Assembly (NCBI GenBank): GCA_016934645.1
Contig: JAFGSL010000586.1
Span: forward strand, 1 to 17,024
Source: Anaerolineae bacterium
GTDB taxonomy: Bacteria; Chloroflexota; Anaerolineae; B4-G1; SLSP01
Direction: 5' to 3'
Length of the DNA: 17,024 bases
Notes under the pieces: model-generated
Told to the model about the DNA's origin: nothing
What the model saw: only the letters and a program-made list of their open reading frames with translations
Database searches by the model: none
Made by a program: the position numbers and the translations under genes
In this document: one piece after another, positions 1-8,247 of the stretch
Layout of the letters: each line of letters starts with the position of its first letter
How positions within the stretch are numbered: the first letter of the stretch is position 1

Positions 1-892
1 CGGGTATGGTTTCCTCGATCCAGGGCAGCGCCTCGCGGTTGCCGAAGGTTTCTCCCGGCGTGCCGGGATTGGCCTCGCGCGGTTCCAGCGCCACAGCAGG
101 ATCGAGATACTTCAGCGTGATCTCCTTGCCGGCGAGGACCAGGCTACCGCGCGTGCCGAAGACCTGGTAAGTGGGCGCGCCGAGTGCCACACCGCCGCTG
201 ATTTCCAGGTCCACGATGCGCCCGTTCGCGCCCTTGAGCACGATCTTGAGGTGGTCTTCCGCATCGCCCACGGCGGCGACGCGCTTGAGGTCGCTGTATT
301 GGCTGACGACCGGACTTTCGAGAAAGCGCAGCGCGTGATCAACAACGTGCGGTCCCCAGTTCAGCAGTTGTCCACCGCCGAATTGCTTGATCGTCTGCCA
401 GTCGTCGCGGCGCTGGTAACCGTGCCGCGCTAGGCGAATTTCGTACACGTCGCCCAGGATACCGGAGGCGATGATGTCCCGGACGTGCAGAAAATCGGGA
501 TCGAAGCGGCGGTTGTGGCGGACGAAGAGCTGCCCGCCGGGTGACTGCAATGCATCGGCGCGCAACTGTACGGCTTCCGCATAGGAAATGCACATCGGCT
601 TCTCCACAAGGACGTGCTTCCCCGCCGCCAGTGCCGCCGAGGCGTGCGCGTAGTGGTCGTTGGAGCGCGTGGCGATGTCCACGAGTTCCACCTCCGGATT
701 GGCGGTCAGGTCTTCGATGTGTTCGTAGACCCGGCAACCGTAACGCTCCGCCATCCGCGCGCGACGTTCAGGGAGAATATCGCACGCCGCGACGATCTCG
801 AACTTGTCCTCGCAGCCCTGCAATTCCTTGCAGTGCATGCCCCACCCCGCGCGCCCCAGTCCAACAATGCCGATTTTGATAGGTTGTGTCAT
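1..892 (-). CDS. Gfo/Idh/MocA family NAD(P)-dependent oxidoreductase, C-terminus cut by window edge
   Basis: The reading frame starts at ATG 892-890 and stays open to the left edge, giving 297 residues without a stop. The N-terminus is a Rossmann fold with GIVGLGRAG at residues 8-16 and an acidic residue (D38) at the end of beta-2. The family EKP motif is at 97-99. A Gly-rich segment at 172-185 (GGGQLLNWGPHVVD) matches the substrate-site motif GGGxLxDxGxHxxD, with Asn178 replacing the usual Asp and H182 and D185 kept. These enzymes oxidise or reduce sugars, inositols and related polyols in the cytoplasm; the substrate cannot be told from sequence. A good AGGAG lies at 899-903, 6 nt before the ATG. 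It lies 105 nt downstream of the URO-D-type gene on the same strand, so co-transcription is plausible. Family call is secure; the usual length is 330-400 residues, so about 40-100 are missing. Confidence 0.93.
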   Translation of the reverse strand, partial: MTQPIKIGIVGLGRAGWGMHCKELQGCEDKFEIVAACDILPERRARMAERYGCRVYEHIEDLTANPEVELVDIATRSNDHYAHASAALAAGKHVLVEKPMCISYAEAVQLRADALQSPGGQLFVRHNRRFDPDFLHVRDIIASGILGDVYEIRLARHGYQRRDDWQTIKQFGGGQLLNWGPHVVDHALRFLESPVVSQYSDLKRVAAVGDAEDHLKIVLKGANGRIVDLEISGGVALGAPTYQVFGTRGSLVLAGKEITLKYLDPAVALEPREANPGTPGETFGNREALPWIEETIP

Positions 893-906
893 GGTAGTCT
901 CCTGAA

Positions 907-934
907 AAATTAGAAATGAGAAATTAGAAATGAG
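907..934. repeat. Perfect 14-nt tandem duplication in the leader of the oxidoreductase
   Basis: The unit AAATTAGAAATGAG occurs twice back to back (907-920 and 921-934). On the coding strand of the downstream oxidoreductase gene this sits directly 5' of its AGGAG ribosome-binding site (899-903). Confidence 0.9.
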
Positions 935-953
935 TTAGGGTGGCTTCTTTTGG

Positions 954-1009
954 ACAGGATTTACAGGATGAACAGGATAAGAACCCGTTTCATCCGTTCA
1001 ATCCGTTGA
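954..1009. repeat. Two short 9-nt-period repeats, the second containing a stop codon
   Basis: ACAGGAT occurs three times with a 9-nt period at 954, 963 and 972. After about 14 nt a second 9-nt-period repeat follows, ATCCGTTCA at 992 and ATCCGTTGA at 1001. The second repeat covers the last codons and the TGA stop (1000-998) of the URO-D-type gene. From memory, ACAGGAT-type periodic filler is common between genes of Chloroflexota and some other phyla. Confidence 0.75.
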
Positions 1010-2005
1010 GAAAACGGGCAGTCCCGCCTTTTCGCAGAGAGCATTGTAGGCCCACATATCCCACTCCGGTTCAACGCCGATGCCGTGGAGGTCGGGGTAG
1101 TTCTTGCAGATCAAACCGCCCTCGAAGATGTCGTACATCGTTCGCGCGCCGGCTTTGATGGTCTCACGATCGCCGGTGGGCAGGATTTTTTGGATGTCCA
1201 CCGGACTCCACAGCGCGGCTTTGCGCTCCTTGAGCAGCGCCGCCAGCTTGGGCATGTCGTAGAGCGCGGGCTGGTCGAACTGGAAGACGTCCACCCCAGC
1301 ATCCAGCAAGTCTGGGACGATGACCCAGTTCTGGCCGCAGGAATGCATCAGCACCTTCATCCCGTAGTCGTGCGCGATGCCCATGAGCCGCGTGTACATC
1401 GCCTTAAAATACTCGCGGAACATCTTGGGGCTGAAGAGCAGGCCCGTTTGCGTGCCCATGTCCTCGCCGATCATAATGCCGTCTGCTCCGGCCTTGCCCG
1501 CCAGGTGAATCTTCTGCTCGTAGACGTCCGCGACAATCTGGTGCATGCGCTTGAGTTCGTCGGGATAGAGGGCCATATCGGCGAAGTAGATCTCCATCTT
1601 GCGCAGGTAACGCGCGTTGTCGAAAATCCACCCGCCGATGTGGGCGATTTTGAACCGGACGTCTGCGTCCGACTCCGTCGGTTCAGCGAAGAGCGACGTC
1701 ATAAACGCGGCGCAGTCAGGATGCGAGTAGTCCGGTGGCTGGAAGTCGTCAAGCTGCGACCACTCCTCGATGACGGGTTTGAAGATTTCGCCCTTGAGCG
1801 AACCGTCCCGCATCCGCACCCAGATGTTGCCCCACTCGTCGTCGTAGTATTCGCGCGGGCCTTCGGTCCAACGCTTTTGCTCGTAGCCATGGGGATGCAG
1901 ACCGCAGCCGAGCATATCGTTGACCCGTCCACGGTCGAACGTCATCCCCGCGCGCGGCGGGTTCTCGTGGTTGATATTTGCCAGAATAATGTCACGTGGT
2001 TGCAT
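998..2005 (-). CDS. URO-D superfamily protein, probable MtaA/MtbA-like methyltransferase
   Basis: 335 residues, starting at ATG 2005 with GGAG about 8 nt upstream. The protein is a single URO-D (uroporphyrinogen decarboxylase superfamily) TIM-barrel domain. Segment 173-199 (GADGIMIGEDMG..., ending SPKMFREY) is the typical beta-strand plus helix of the family. True HemE is unlikely because the N-terminal arginine-rich substrate loop is not visible. H221-S-C223-G followed by C300 (GGLIC) reproduces the His-x-Cys...Cys zinc-ligand layout of the corrinoid:coenzyme M methyltransferases MtaA and MtbA, including a Cys-to-Cys spacing of 77 residues that I recall as the same. The likely reaction is zinc-dependent methyl transfer from a corrinoid protein or small methylated compound; the acceptor is unknown and no corrinoid protein lies in the window. 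The downstream neighbour is a Gfo/Idh/MocA dehydrogenase, a pairing I recall from catabolic clusters. The last codons lie in a 9-nt repeat. Confidence 0.85.
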   Translation of the reverse strand: MQPRDIILANINHENPPRAGMTFDRGRVNDMLGCGLHPHGYEQKRWTEGPREYYDDEWGNIWVRMRDGSLKGEIFKPVIEEWSQLDDFQPPDYSHPDCAAFMTSLFAEPTESDADVRFKIAHIGGWIFDNARYLRKMEIYFADMALYPDELKRMHQIVADVYEQKIHLAGKAGADGIMIGEDMGTQTGLLFSPKMFREYFKAMYTRLMGIAHDYGMKVLMHSCGQNWVIVPDLLDAGVDVFQFDQPALYDMPKLAALLKERKAALWSPVDIQKILPTGDRETIKAGARTMYDIFEGGLICKNYPDLHGIGVEPEWDMWAYNALCEKAGLPVFSTD

Positions 2006-2072
2006 AACAATATCTCCGATAGTCCAGTAGTCTGATCGTCTTTAGTCTCAGCAGATCACAAAAATGCTCCGA

Positions 2073-2118
2073 GGGGATCGTCAGATCCCCGATCCGGTCT
2101 GGATCGACGATCCAGACC
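2073..2118 (-). terminator. Tandem hairpins, likely terminator of the ABC exporter operon
   Basis: Two perfect hairpins lie side by side. One has GGGGATC/GATCCCC arms (2073-2079 and 2084-2090) with a 4-nt loop. The other has 10-nt arms GGTCTGGATC (2096-2105) and its complement (2109-2118) with a 3-nt loop. They begin 51 nt past the permease stop; on the minus strand a TTTTT run follows the second hairpin after about 9 nt. Fold and position fit an intrinsic terminator, although the T-run is a little distant. Confidence 0.6.
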
Positions 2119-2168
2119 AAGCGAAAATCGATGGGGACGTTTCTTCTTCACCTGATCTTTTGCCGGCC

Positions 2169-3374
2169 TTATTCGTAGCGGTTGAAGCGCAGGACGCCGG
2201 CGAGGGTGAACACAACGGCAAAGCCGAGTAACACGCCGACGCTCGGCAGCACGTTGCCCAGGGTCGCGCCGCGCGCCAGGATATCTTCGTAGGCGCGCAC
2301 GGCCCAGGTGGAGGGCAGGACTTGCACGATCTGGCGGTACAGCGGCGGGGTGACCTCCAGGGGGAACCACGCTCCGCCCAAAGCCGCGGTCGTCATCGCC
2401 ACCGCAGTGACGGCGCTGCTGGCCTGCCCGCCGGTTTTCACGAAAGTCGCCAGCAGCAGGCCCATCCCCGCCACGGCCAGCGTAAACGCGACAGAGATCG
2501 CCGTCACGGCCAGTGGCGCTTTATCCCATCCCACGTTGAACACCACCGCACCGCCGACCAGCAAAATCGCGATTTGCAACAGTCCGGAGAGCACCGTCGC
2601 CAGGACCTTGCCGCCCAGGATGAGCGCGCGGGACGTAGGCATGACCAGCATCCGCTTGAGCGTCCCGCGCAGGCGCTCGTCCACCAGCACTTCCGCCGCG
2701 CCGAGCAAGGTGATCTGCACCCAGGTGACAATCTGTCCGGCGGAAGCATGCTCCGCGCTGTTTGCCATATCCTGCGTGTCGCTCGCCAGCGTCACGCCTT
2801 CCGGCCAAACGACCTCAGCCACAGCCGCGGGCGTTTCGACGGCGGCGAGTGTGTCGAGCAGGAGATCAGCGAAGAAAGCGGTTTCCTCGTCCACGGCGAC
2901 CAATCCCGCGTCGCGTGCCTGCTTCACCCCGGTCTGGGCGACGAGCGCCGCACCGCCCACCCGCCCAATCGCGGCCTGCACGGCCTGCTCCACAACCGGT
3001 GTGTTGCTGCTGTCGCTGCGGATGTGCAGGGTGAGTTCGACCTCCTCACCGGCCAGCAAGCGCTCAGAAAAGTCCGCCGGGACGATCAGGCCAAAGACAT
3101 CGTCGGGGAATGTCTCCACCACGTCCAGATCGAAGTTGACACCCTCCAGTGCTGCAAAGAGCGCGTCCACCAAAGGTCCTTCATCGTGCTGGGCGACCGC
3201 CAGCGTGATACGGACTTCCTCCGGCGGTGCGTCCGACGGGTCCATCATCCCCCGCAGGCCCGCGCCCACCGCAGCGGTGAACAGGAACGGCAAAAGCAGG
3301 AAAAAGACCCACGCCGTCGGTCCATCAAACCGGCGTAAAAATTCTGTGCGAATGATACCCCACAAACGGTGCAT
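2169..3374 (-). CDS. ABC-2 type transporter permease (second permease of operon)
   Basis: 401 residues, starting at ATG 3374 with AAGGAG about 6 nt upstream. It has the ABC-2 exporter layout: a cytoplasmic N-terminus, one membrane helix at about 21-41, a large extracytoplasmic domain (about 45-210), then a bundle of helices at roughly 213-230, 250-280, 286-311, 318-337 and 374-395. The cytoplasmic segment ERLRGTLKRMLVMPTSR (233-249) is the conserved coupling loop that contacts the ATPase. It lies 148 nt downstream of the first permease, from which it differs in sequence, so the exporter is probably a heterodimer driven by the ATPase at 4885-5841. Members export drugs, lipids or polysaccharide precursors, or act in sodium/antibiotic efflux; the substrate cannot be named. 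Tandem repeats fill the gap before it, and two hairpins follow its stop. Confidence 0.88.
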   Translation of the reverse strand: MHRLWGIIRTEFLRRFDGPTAWVFFLLLPFLFTAAVGAGLRGMMDPSDAPPEEVRITLAVAQHDEGPLVDALFAALEGVNFDLDVVETFPDDVFGLIVPADFSERLLAGEEVELTLHIRSDSSNTPVVEQAVQAAIGRVGGAALVAQTGVKQARDAGLVAVDEETAFFADLLLDTLAAVETPAAVAEVVWPEGVTLASDTQDMANSAEHASAGQIVTWVQITLLGAAEVLVDERLRGTLKRMLVMPTSRALILGGKVLATVLSGLLQIAILLVGGAVVFNVGWDKAPLAVTAISVAFTLAVAGMGLLLATFVKTGGQASSAVTAVAMTTAALGGAWFPLEVTPPLYRQIVQVLPSTWAVRAYEDILARGATLGNVLPSVGVLLGFAVVFTLAGVLRFNRYE

Positions 3375-3391
3375 AGTAGCTCCTTAGTTTC

Positions 3392-3525
3392 GGAGTATGG
3401 AGTATGGAGTAAGAGGTAGAGATAGAGGTAGAGGTAGAGGTAAATTGCTTCCTAATCACCAATTACTCAATCTCCAATCACCAAATCTCCAATCTCCAAA
3501 TCTCCAATCTCCAAATCTCCAATCA
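3392..3525. repeat. Low-complexity minisatellite block between the two permease genes
   Basis: Three different tandem repeats follow each other. GGAGTAT/GGAGTAA with a 7-nt period (3 copies, 3392-3412) is first. Next is GAGGTA with a 6-nt period (about 3415-3442). Last are alternating CCAATCT and CCAAATCT units with a 13-nt double period (about 3469-3523). The last block runs into the stop codon (3525-3523) of the upstream permease. No gene or regular promoter is visible in it. Confidence 0.88.
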
Positions 3526-4875
3526 CTTGAACTGCCGGCGGAATCCCAGCAGTGCCAGGCCGTAATAGACGATGGTCAGCAACAGCATTCCACCGAGCCA
3601 GGGCAGGATGACAACAGGGTCACGCCCGGCCTGCAAGCGCGAGAGGATCTCAATGCCCCAGGCGTTAGGCGTGACGAGGCTAACATACTGTACCCACTGC
3701 GGTAGGTTCCAACGGACGAAAAAACTACCGGAAAGCGCGCCGCCGATCAACGTGATCGCCGAACCGATGGCGCTAGCCTGTCCAGGCGTCCTTGCCCACG
3801 CGGAGATGAGCGCACCGACGCTTGATGCACAGGTCACCAGCAGGACAATCGTCAGCAGCACACCGCCCGGATGTCCCCAGTACGCGCCGATAAGCGTGGT
3901 CGCTCCCCAGAGGATAAGCATTTGCAGTACGCCGGTCAGCACGATGCCGCCCATTTTGCCGAGGAGAACGGTGAGCGGCGTTGTCGGGGTAATCAACAAC
4001 CGGGGCAGCGTGCCGCGTTGGCGCTCCGCCAATAGCGTGCGCCCGCCGGAGGTCACAGCGAACATCAGGAACAACACTGCCATGCTCGAAGCGTAATAGC
4101 CGAGCCAGCTAAATCCCCGTCCTGTCGCGGAGGTGATATTGAGCTTGATAGGCAAATCGGCAGCACTAGCCTCTTGGCCGGCAGTCTCGGGGTTCGTCGC
4201 CCCCATCGCTGCGGCCACATCCATGTCAGTTTGCCCGGCCTGGATCATCCCCGCCATCAGCCGGGTGACGATGTTGGTCGTCCCCGCAATCTGGATATTC
4301 AGCCGTTCAAGGCTCTGGCTGACAATAGCCTTGACAATCAACGTGCTGATGCGCCGGTCGGGGCTGGCGTAGATTTCGACAATCACCGGATCTACTGGTG
4401 CTTGACTCTCGACAAAAGCCTGTGCTAGACCGGCCTGCTGCTCCGGCGTCAAAGTTGCATCGGGCGCGAGCTTTGTCACATCCATGCCGGTGAGTTCCTG
4501 TGCCCGTGTGCCGAACGGGAAGACGCGCGCGCTGAAATCCTCTGGGATGATGACTAATGCGGCGACCTCATCAGCATCCACACGCGCGCGGGCTGCGGCC
4601 ACAGTTGTGGCCTCGTCTTCGACTAGCGTCGGCGTCACCAAGTCACCCACCGACACCGAGAAGAAGACATCGGTGAGCGTCTGCCCAAAGACGCCCGTGT
4701 CCTTGTTTAACAACAAGACGGGAATGTCAGAGATCGGTGTGCTATCCCCGCTGCCGAACGCCGCCATCATCACCAACGTGAGCGCCAGCGGTGTCGCCAG
4801 CATCGTCACCAACGCGCCCACATCGCGGAACGCCACCATCACCTCTTTGAACGCGAGAACGGCCAGTTTACGCAT
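3523..4875 (-). CDS. ABC-2 type transporter permease (first permease of operon)
   Basis: 450 residues, starting at ATG 4875 with GAGGG just upstream and only 9 nt after the ATPase stop. It follows the ABC-2 pattern: helix 1 at about 21-41, a large extracytoplasmic domain at about 44-245, then helices near 256-277, 305-333, 337-360, 367-387 and 424-445. The coupling-loop signature ERQRGTLPRLLITP is at 284-297. The long outer domain is typical of the DrrB/YhgE/NodJ-like and NatB-like exporters with one large loop. It should pair with the 401-residue permease downstream. Sequence and loop length differ between the two permeases, arguing for gene duplication followed by divergence. Substrate unknown. 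The stop codon (TGA) lies inside a CCAATCT-type tandem repeat. Confidence 0.9.
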   Translation of the reverse strand: MRKLAVLAFKEVMVAFRDVGALVTMLATPLALTLVMMAAFGSGDSTPISDIPVLLLNKDTGVFGQTLTDVFFSVSVGDLVTPTLVEDEATTVAAARARVDADEVAALVIIPEDFSARVFPFGTRAQELTGMDVTKLAPDATLTPEQQAGLAQAFVESQAPVDPVIVEIYASPDRRISTLIVKAIVSQSLERLNIQIAGTTNIVTRLMAGMIQAGQTDMDVAAAMGATNPETAGQEASAADLPIKLNITSATGRGFSWLGYYASSMAVLFLMFAVTSGGRTLLAERQRGTLPRLLITPTTPLTVLLGKMGGIVLTGVLQMLILWGATTLIGAYWGHPGGVLLTIVLLVTCASSVGALISAWARTPGQASAIGSAITLIGGALSGSFFVRWNLPQWVQYVSLVTPNAWGIEILSRLQAGRDPVVILPWLGGMLLLTIVYYGLALLGFRRQFK

Positions 4876-4884
4876 ACGCCCTCG

Positions 4885-5841
4885 TCAATCCCGCAGCGCG
4901 CGGCCGGTCAGATACAAGAAAACGGCTTCCAGGTTTGGCTCACGAATATCGATAGTGCGCACGCTTAGGCCCAACCCCGTCGCTATCCCGACAACGGATG
5001 CCAGGGTCGCCTCCGCCGAGGTGACATTGACCAACACCTCGCCGTCGGTTGCGCTGGCCTGAATGATACCTTCAATGGATTGGAGCGCCGCCGCCAACTC
5101 CGCTCCGCCCTGCTCTTGGATAAGCTGTAAACGCAGTGTCTCGTGCTGGCCGACCAGTTGAATCAGCTCGTCCAGCGTCCCCAGCGCGATGAGTTTGCCG
5201 TGGTCGATGATGCCGATGCGGTCGCTCAACTCCTGGGCCTCTTCCATGTAATGCGTGGTGTAGAGGATGGTTACCCCCTCCCCGCGCAACTTTTTGACCC
5301 AGTCGAGGATGTAGCGGCGGCTTTGCGGGTCAATGGCGACGGTCGGTTCGTCGAGCATGAGAAGTTTGGGGTGGCCTAACAAGCCCACCGCCAGGTTGAG
5401 ACGTCGTTTCATCCCGCCGGAGAATGTGCTCACGCGATCTTTGGCGCGGTCGACCAACTCCATCAGCGCCAGCTTTTCGGCAATTTCGGCCTGTAGCTCC
5501 GGGCCGTGCAGGCCGCGCATCTCACCCCAGAAGCGCAGGTTCTCGTGCGCCGTCAGATCGTCGTAAAGCGCCAGCTCTTGCGGTGCCACGCCGATAACAC
5601 GCCGCACGGCCATGGGGTCGCGCTGCACATCATGACCATCAACACGCACTACACCAGAAGTAGGCTCTAACAGTGTGCTGATCACCGAGATGGCCGTCGT
5701 CTTTCCCGCGCCATTCGGCCCAAGTAGACTAAACAACTCGCCGGAATGAATCTCGAAAGACACATCAGCTACCGCGTAGAAACTATCCGGTGTGTAGCGT
5801 TTGTACAAGTTCTGGACTTCGACTAAAGCTGTGGTTTCCAT
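4885..5841 (-). CDS. ABC transporter ATP-binding protein (DrrA/NatA-type)
   Basis: 318 residues, starting at ATG 5841 with AGGGG 4-5 nt upstream. It is a complete nucleotide-binding domain: Walker A GPNGAGKTT (41-49), Q-loop Q88, signature FSGGM (140-144, with Ser-Gly-Gly conserved), Walker B LLMLDEP (160-166) with the catalytic Glu165, D-loop AIDPQ (169-173) and switch His197. After about residue 225 an extension follows with a DrrA/CcmA-like C-terminal domain, ending in the EPNLEAVFLYLTGRALRD segment that marks this subfamily. It powers export by the two permeases encoded immediately downstream (9-nt gap to the first). It is first in the operon; a perfect hairpin separates it from the upstream epimerase remnant, so it probably has its own promoter. 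Confidence 0.95.
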   Translation of the reverse strand: METTALVEVQNLYKRYTPDSFYAVADVSFEIHSGELFSLLGPNGAGKTTAISVISTLLEPTSGVVRVDGHDVQRDPMAVRRVIGVAPQELALYDDLTAHENLRFWGEMRGLHGPELQAEIAEKLALMELVDRAKDRVSTFSGGMKRRLNLAVGLLGHPKLLMLDEPTVAIDPQSRRYILDWVKKLRGEGVTILYTTHYMEEAQELSDRIGIIDHGKLIALGTLDELIQLVGQHETLRLQLIQEQGGAELAAALQSIEGIIQASATDGEVLVNVTSAEATLASVVGIATGLGLSVRTIDIREPNLEAVFLYLTGRALRD

Positions 5842-5873
5842 ATTCCCCTCAATATGACATTCGACATTCGGCC

Positions 5874-5906
5874 AACCTTGCGAAGGTTGCTAACCTTCGC
5901 AAGGTT
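5874..5906. terminator. Perfect 15-bp hairpin between epimerase remnant and ABC operon
   Basis: AACCTTGCGAAGGTT (5874-5888), loop GCT and the exact complement (5892-5906). Each arm is itself almost self-complementary. It lies 15 nt past the epimerase stop and could end that transcript, but no T-run follows on the minus strand, so it may instead be a dispersed palindromic repeat. Confidence 0.6.
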
Positions 5907-5920
5907 CATCTATAATTCGA

Positions 5921-6836
5921 TTATACTACGTGACAAAGTCGCGCAAGTCGCATCGAACACTCCAACATAGACCGGCCCGAGTGATAGGCCACCTTCCACG
6001 GATTGCCAATCTTGGGATCAATGGGTTGCCCTGCCCGGTCAAGCAGCGTGCGCCACTCCCCTACCCCATGATTGATCATAAACGCGGTCACGAAACGCCA
6101 TACGTTGGCGAAAGCATCCAAAAAACGCACCCCGTCAGGGGCGTCTCCGAAAGCTTCGTAGGCATCCAGAAAACCGATCAACACTTCGGCGTTCTGCCAG
6201 AACTCCTTGTCCTTGATGAGCGGGCCGGCACTCGCCGTGCCGTCGCGGTAGATACCACCGAGTTCCCAATCGACGCCATGATCACAGGCGTGTTCAACGA
6301 GACGCTGCATCGTGGGCGTGTAGGGAGCGAAATCTGCCTGCGCCGTCTGCAACGCGCGACGCATCAACCAAGCCAGCTCGACGTTGTGTCCATAGGACGT
6401 GGTGTCGGTTGGGATGGCAGGAGCCTCGCCCTCGCGTTCGGCGTTCCATGTGCGGCGGATGGCGATGGCAGGGATGGGCGTGAAGTCGAGTGTGAACTGG
6501 TTGCGCCCACAGCCGGTCACGGGATCGACCATCGCGTGCGCGATCAAGTCCAGCACTTCCAGCAGCTTGCGGCGGTGAATCTCCACCCCAGAGGCAGCAT
6601 ACAGCGTGGTGAACGCCTCCATCAGATGCATGGCTGAACCACCACACCAACCGCGCTTGCGTGTTGAGGTATTTCTCCGGTGTGTCGAGCGCGACACCGT
6701 TCTCATCGAAGTTGGTCAGAAAGCCGTCGTATTCCGCATCCCAAGCTCGCGCCAACCAGAAGGGAATAATGCCTTGCTCAAGATGGTGCGTTACTTCGGT
6801 ATACAACTGTGCCAATCGCTGTTGACCTGTCATCAT
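5921..6836 (-). pseudogene. AGE-family (N-acylglucosamine/cellobiose 2-epimerase-like) gene with internal deletion and frameshift
   Basis: The N-terminal part reads in one frame from ATG 6836 (or 6833): ...GIIPFWLARAWDAEYDGFLT..., up to QARLVWWFSH near 6630. The family continues only in another frame, from MHLMEAFTTLYAASG at 6631 to the TAA at 5921. Together they give about 304 residues against 390-420 for intact family members. Compared with cellobiose 2-epimerase from memory, the piece between the WFFS-type motif and the HLIEAY-type motif, about 110-120 residues (several helices of the (alpha/alpha)6 barrel), is absent. The expected catalytic residues are still there: Arg in QARLVWWF, His in MHLMEAF, His in SYGHN and His in YHSGR. 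It overlaps the hydrolase stop by 4 nt (ATGA), so it was the second gene of that operon. Probably inactive; a collapsed assembly is the alternative. Confidence 0.85.
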
Positions 6837-8143
6837 CCCTCCGCTTCCAAAACAAGGACCCAGTCGCAGCCACGGCCCGACGTGGGCGGCGTGAAGGTTT
6901 GGATGGTGGGCGTATCGGTAGTGTGCCAATGATGCTCCACGCCGTAGCAGGGATCGAACCAGGAGGCGCGGACCCGGGGAGCATGGACGACGCTCTGGCG
7001 CAGCGTAAACGCCGCGCCGCGCGGTGAGTAGACGAGAGCATAGCTCCCATCGACGGCGCGGGCAGCGCGGATTTTGGCCCCGCCGAAGGTCGGCCCATCC
7101 AGGATCAGCGATTGGTCCGGCACCAGCTTTTCGAATGGGCGCGCCTCGAAGAAGCGGCGCATCAACCCCATCTGGAACGCGCCAGGATGATCCAGCGCCT
7201 CGCGCCACGGCACGCACGCGCCGATGACGGGCTGCCGCCCCGGTTGCCACATCTGCCAGATGTTGTTGTTGCCGTAGGTATGCCCGCACGCGCCGGCCAG
7301 GATCGACCAGTAGGCCGCCTGGCGCACGTCGTAATCGTCGAAACGCCGCAGCTCGGTGGCATCTGCGTTGTAGAAGCCGACGGGGATGTTTTCGTAGCGC
7401 GGTTCGCCGTCGACTGTGGGTTTGGGCGGCTCCAGGGCGTAATCGCGTTCCGCAAACAAGCCGTTATCGTGATCCTGCGCGCCGTGGGAAGACTGCGACA
7501 TGTTGAAGTCCAGCCACTCAGCGTGATGCAGGAAATCCGACGACTGCCCTGGCCCGCGCGGGTGGAAGGTGATAAGATGTGCGCCGCCGTCGCCATCCCG
7601 CAACCCGCGCGCCAATGCTTCAATCATGGTCATTTCCTGCGGCGTATCGACATTCTGATCGCCGCCCAGAATCCAGATCAGCGACGCATCCTGGTACCGT
7701 GTGCCGAGGAAACGCCCATAGATCGCCGCGCTCTGCGGCGTGAAGATGCCGGTGGGACCGCCGTTCCGGCTTTTCCAGTGACTGCCCCAGGTGGGCAACA
7801 GGCCGATGAACAGGCCCAATTGGGCGGCTTTATCCAAGACGTAATCTACGTGGGCAAAGTACGGTTCGTTGGGATGCGCGGGTTCGTTGTCGCGCAAGGG
7901 CACATCGCCGTAGGCATTGGGGGCATTCAGGCCGTCCAACTCGGCCAGCACTACCGTCTGGATCACGGTGAACCCCTTCCGAGCGCGGTTCTCCAGGTAA
8001 TCGTCCGTCTCCTCGCGGTTGAGGCGGTGAAGCATTTCCCACGCTGTATCGCCGAGGTAGAAGAAGGGCACGCCATGAGCATATTCAAGATAGCGATGGT
8101 TGGCAGAGACACGCAAAACCAGGTTTTTTGTTTTCGCTGGCAT
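6833..8143 (-). CDS. DUF4038 family glycoside hydrolase, GH140 (apiosidase)-like
   Basis: 436 residues, starting at ATG 8143 with AAAGGA about 7 nt upstream. It consists of a TIM-barrel DUF4038 domain (about 8-330) followed by a beta-sandwich domain (about 340-436) of the type annotated as 'putative collagen-binding domain of a collagenase'. Family landmarks are FFYLGDTAWEM (27-37), GLFIGLLPTWGSHW (110-123), WILGGDQN (157-164), DGEPRYE (245-251) and HTYGNNNIWQMW (288-299). In GH140 the acid/base is an Asp and the nucleophile a Glu; D162 and E247 are the natural candidates. No signal peptide is visible, so it likely acts inside the cell on an imported side-chain sugar. GH140 is best known for releasing apiose from rhamnogalacturonan-II, but the DUF4038 family is broader and the substrate here is unproven. 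It is followed by the AGE-type epimerase gene with a 4-nt overlap. Confidence 0.88.
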   Translation of the reverse strand: MPAKTKNLVLRVSANHRYLEYAHGVPFFYLGDTAWEMLHRLNREETDDYLENRARKGFTVIQTVVLAELDGLNAPNAYGDVPLRDNEPAHPNEPYFAHVDYVLDKAAQLGLFIGLLPTWGSHWKSRNGGPTGIFTPQSAAIYGRFLGTRYQDASLIWILGGDQNVDTPQEMTMIEALARGLRDGDGGAHLITFHPRGPGQSSDFLHHAEWLDFNMSQSSHGAQDHDNGLFAERDYALEPPKPTVDGEPRYENIPVGFYNADATELRRFDDYDVRQAAYWSILAGACGHTYGNNNIWQMWQPGRQPVIGACVPWREALDHPGAFQMGLMRRFFEARPFEKLVPDQSLILDGPTFGGAKIRAARAVDGSYALVYSPRGAAFTLRQSVVHAPRVRASWFDPCYGVEHHWHTTDTPTIQTFTPPTSGRGCDWVLVLEAEG

Positions 8144-8247
8144 AGAAAAGTCCTTTCACATAAGCACAAATAATGAAGCCATTGTACCAAACAACATCTT
8201 TCGGTTATTGTAGTTTGATTTCTTGATACGACAAAGGACAACTGCCC

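Noticed and set aside
1085..2035. Plus-strand ORF of 316 codons
   Set aside because: Exact antisense of the URO-D gene; no RBS and low-complexity protein without a recognisable domain.
2308..3387. Two overlapping long plus-strand ORFs (about 340-360 codons)
   Set aside because: Antisense to the second permease; Ser/Thr/Arg-rich translations typical of shadow frames in GC-rich genes.
3469..3523. CRISPR-like array
   Set aside because: Units of 7-8 nt without spacers; a simple minisatellite.
5921..6706. Programmed frameshift as explanation of the split epimerase
   Set aside because: A shift alone would not account for the missing ~110-120 family residues at the same point, and no slippery heptamer is visible at 6629-6640.
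8160..8215. Minus-strand promoter with TACAAT -10 for the hydrolase operon
   Set aside because: No acceptable -35 at 16-18 nt; kept out of the feature list.
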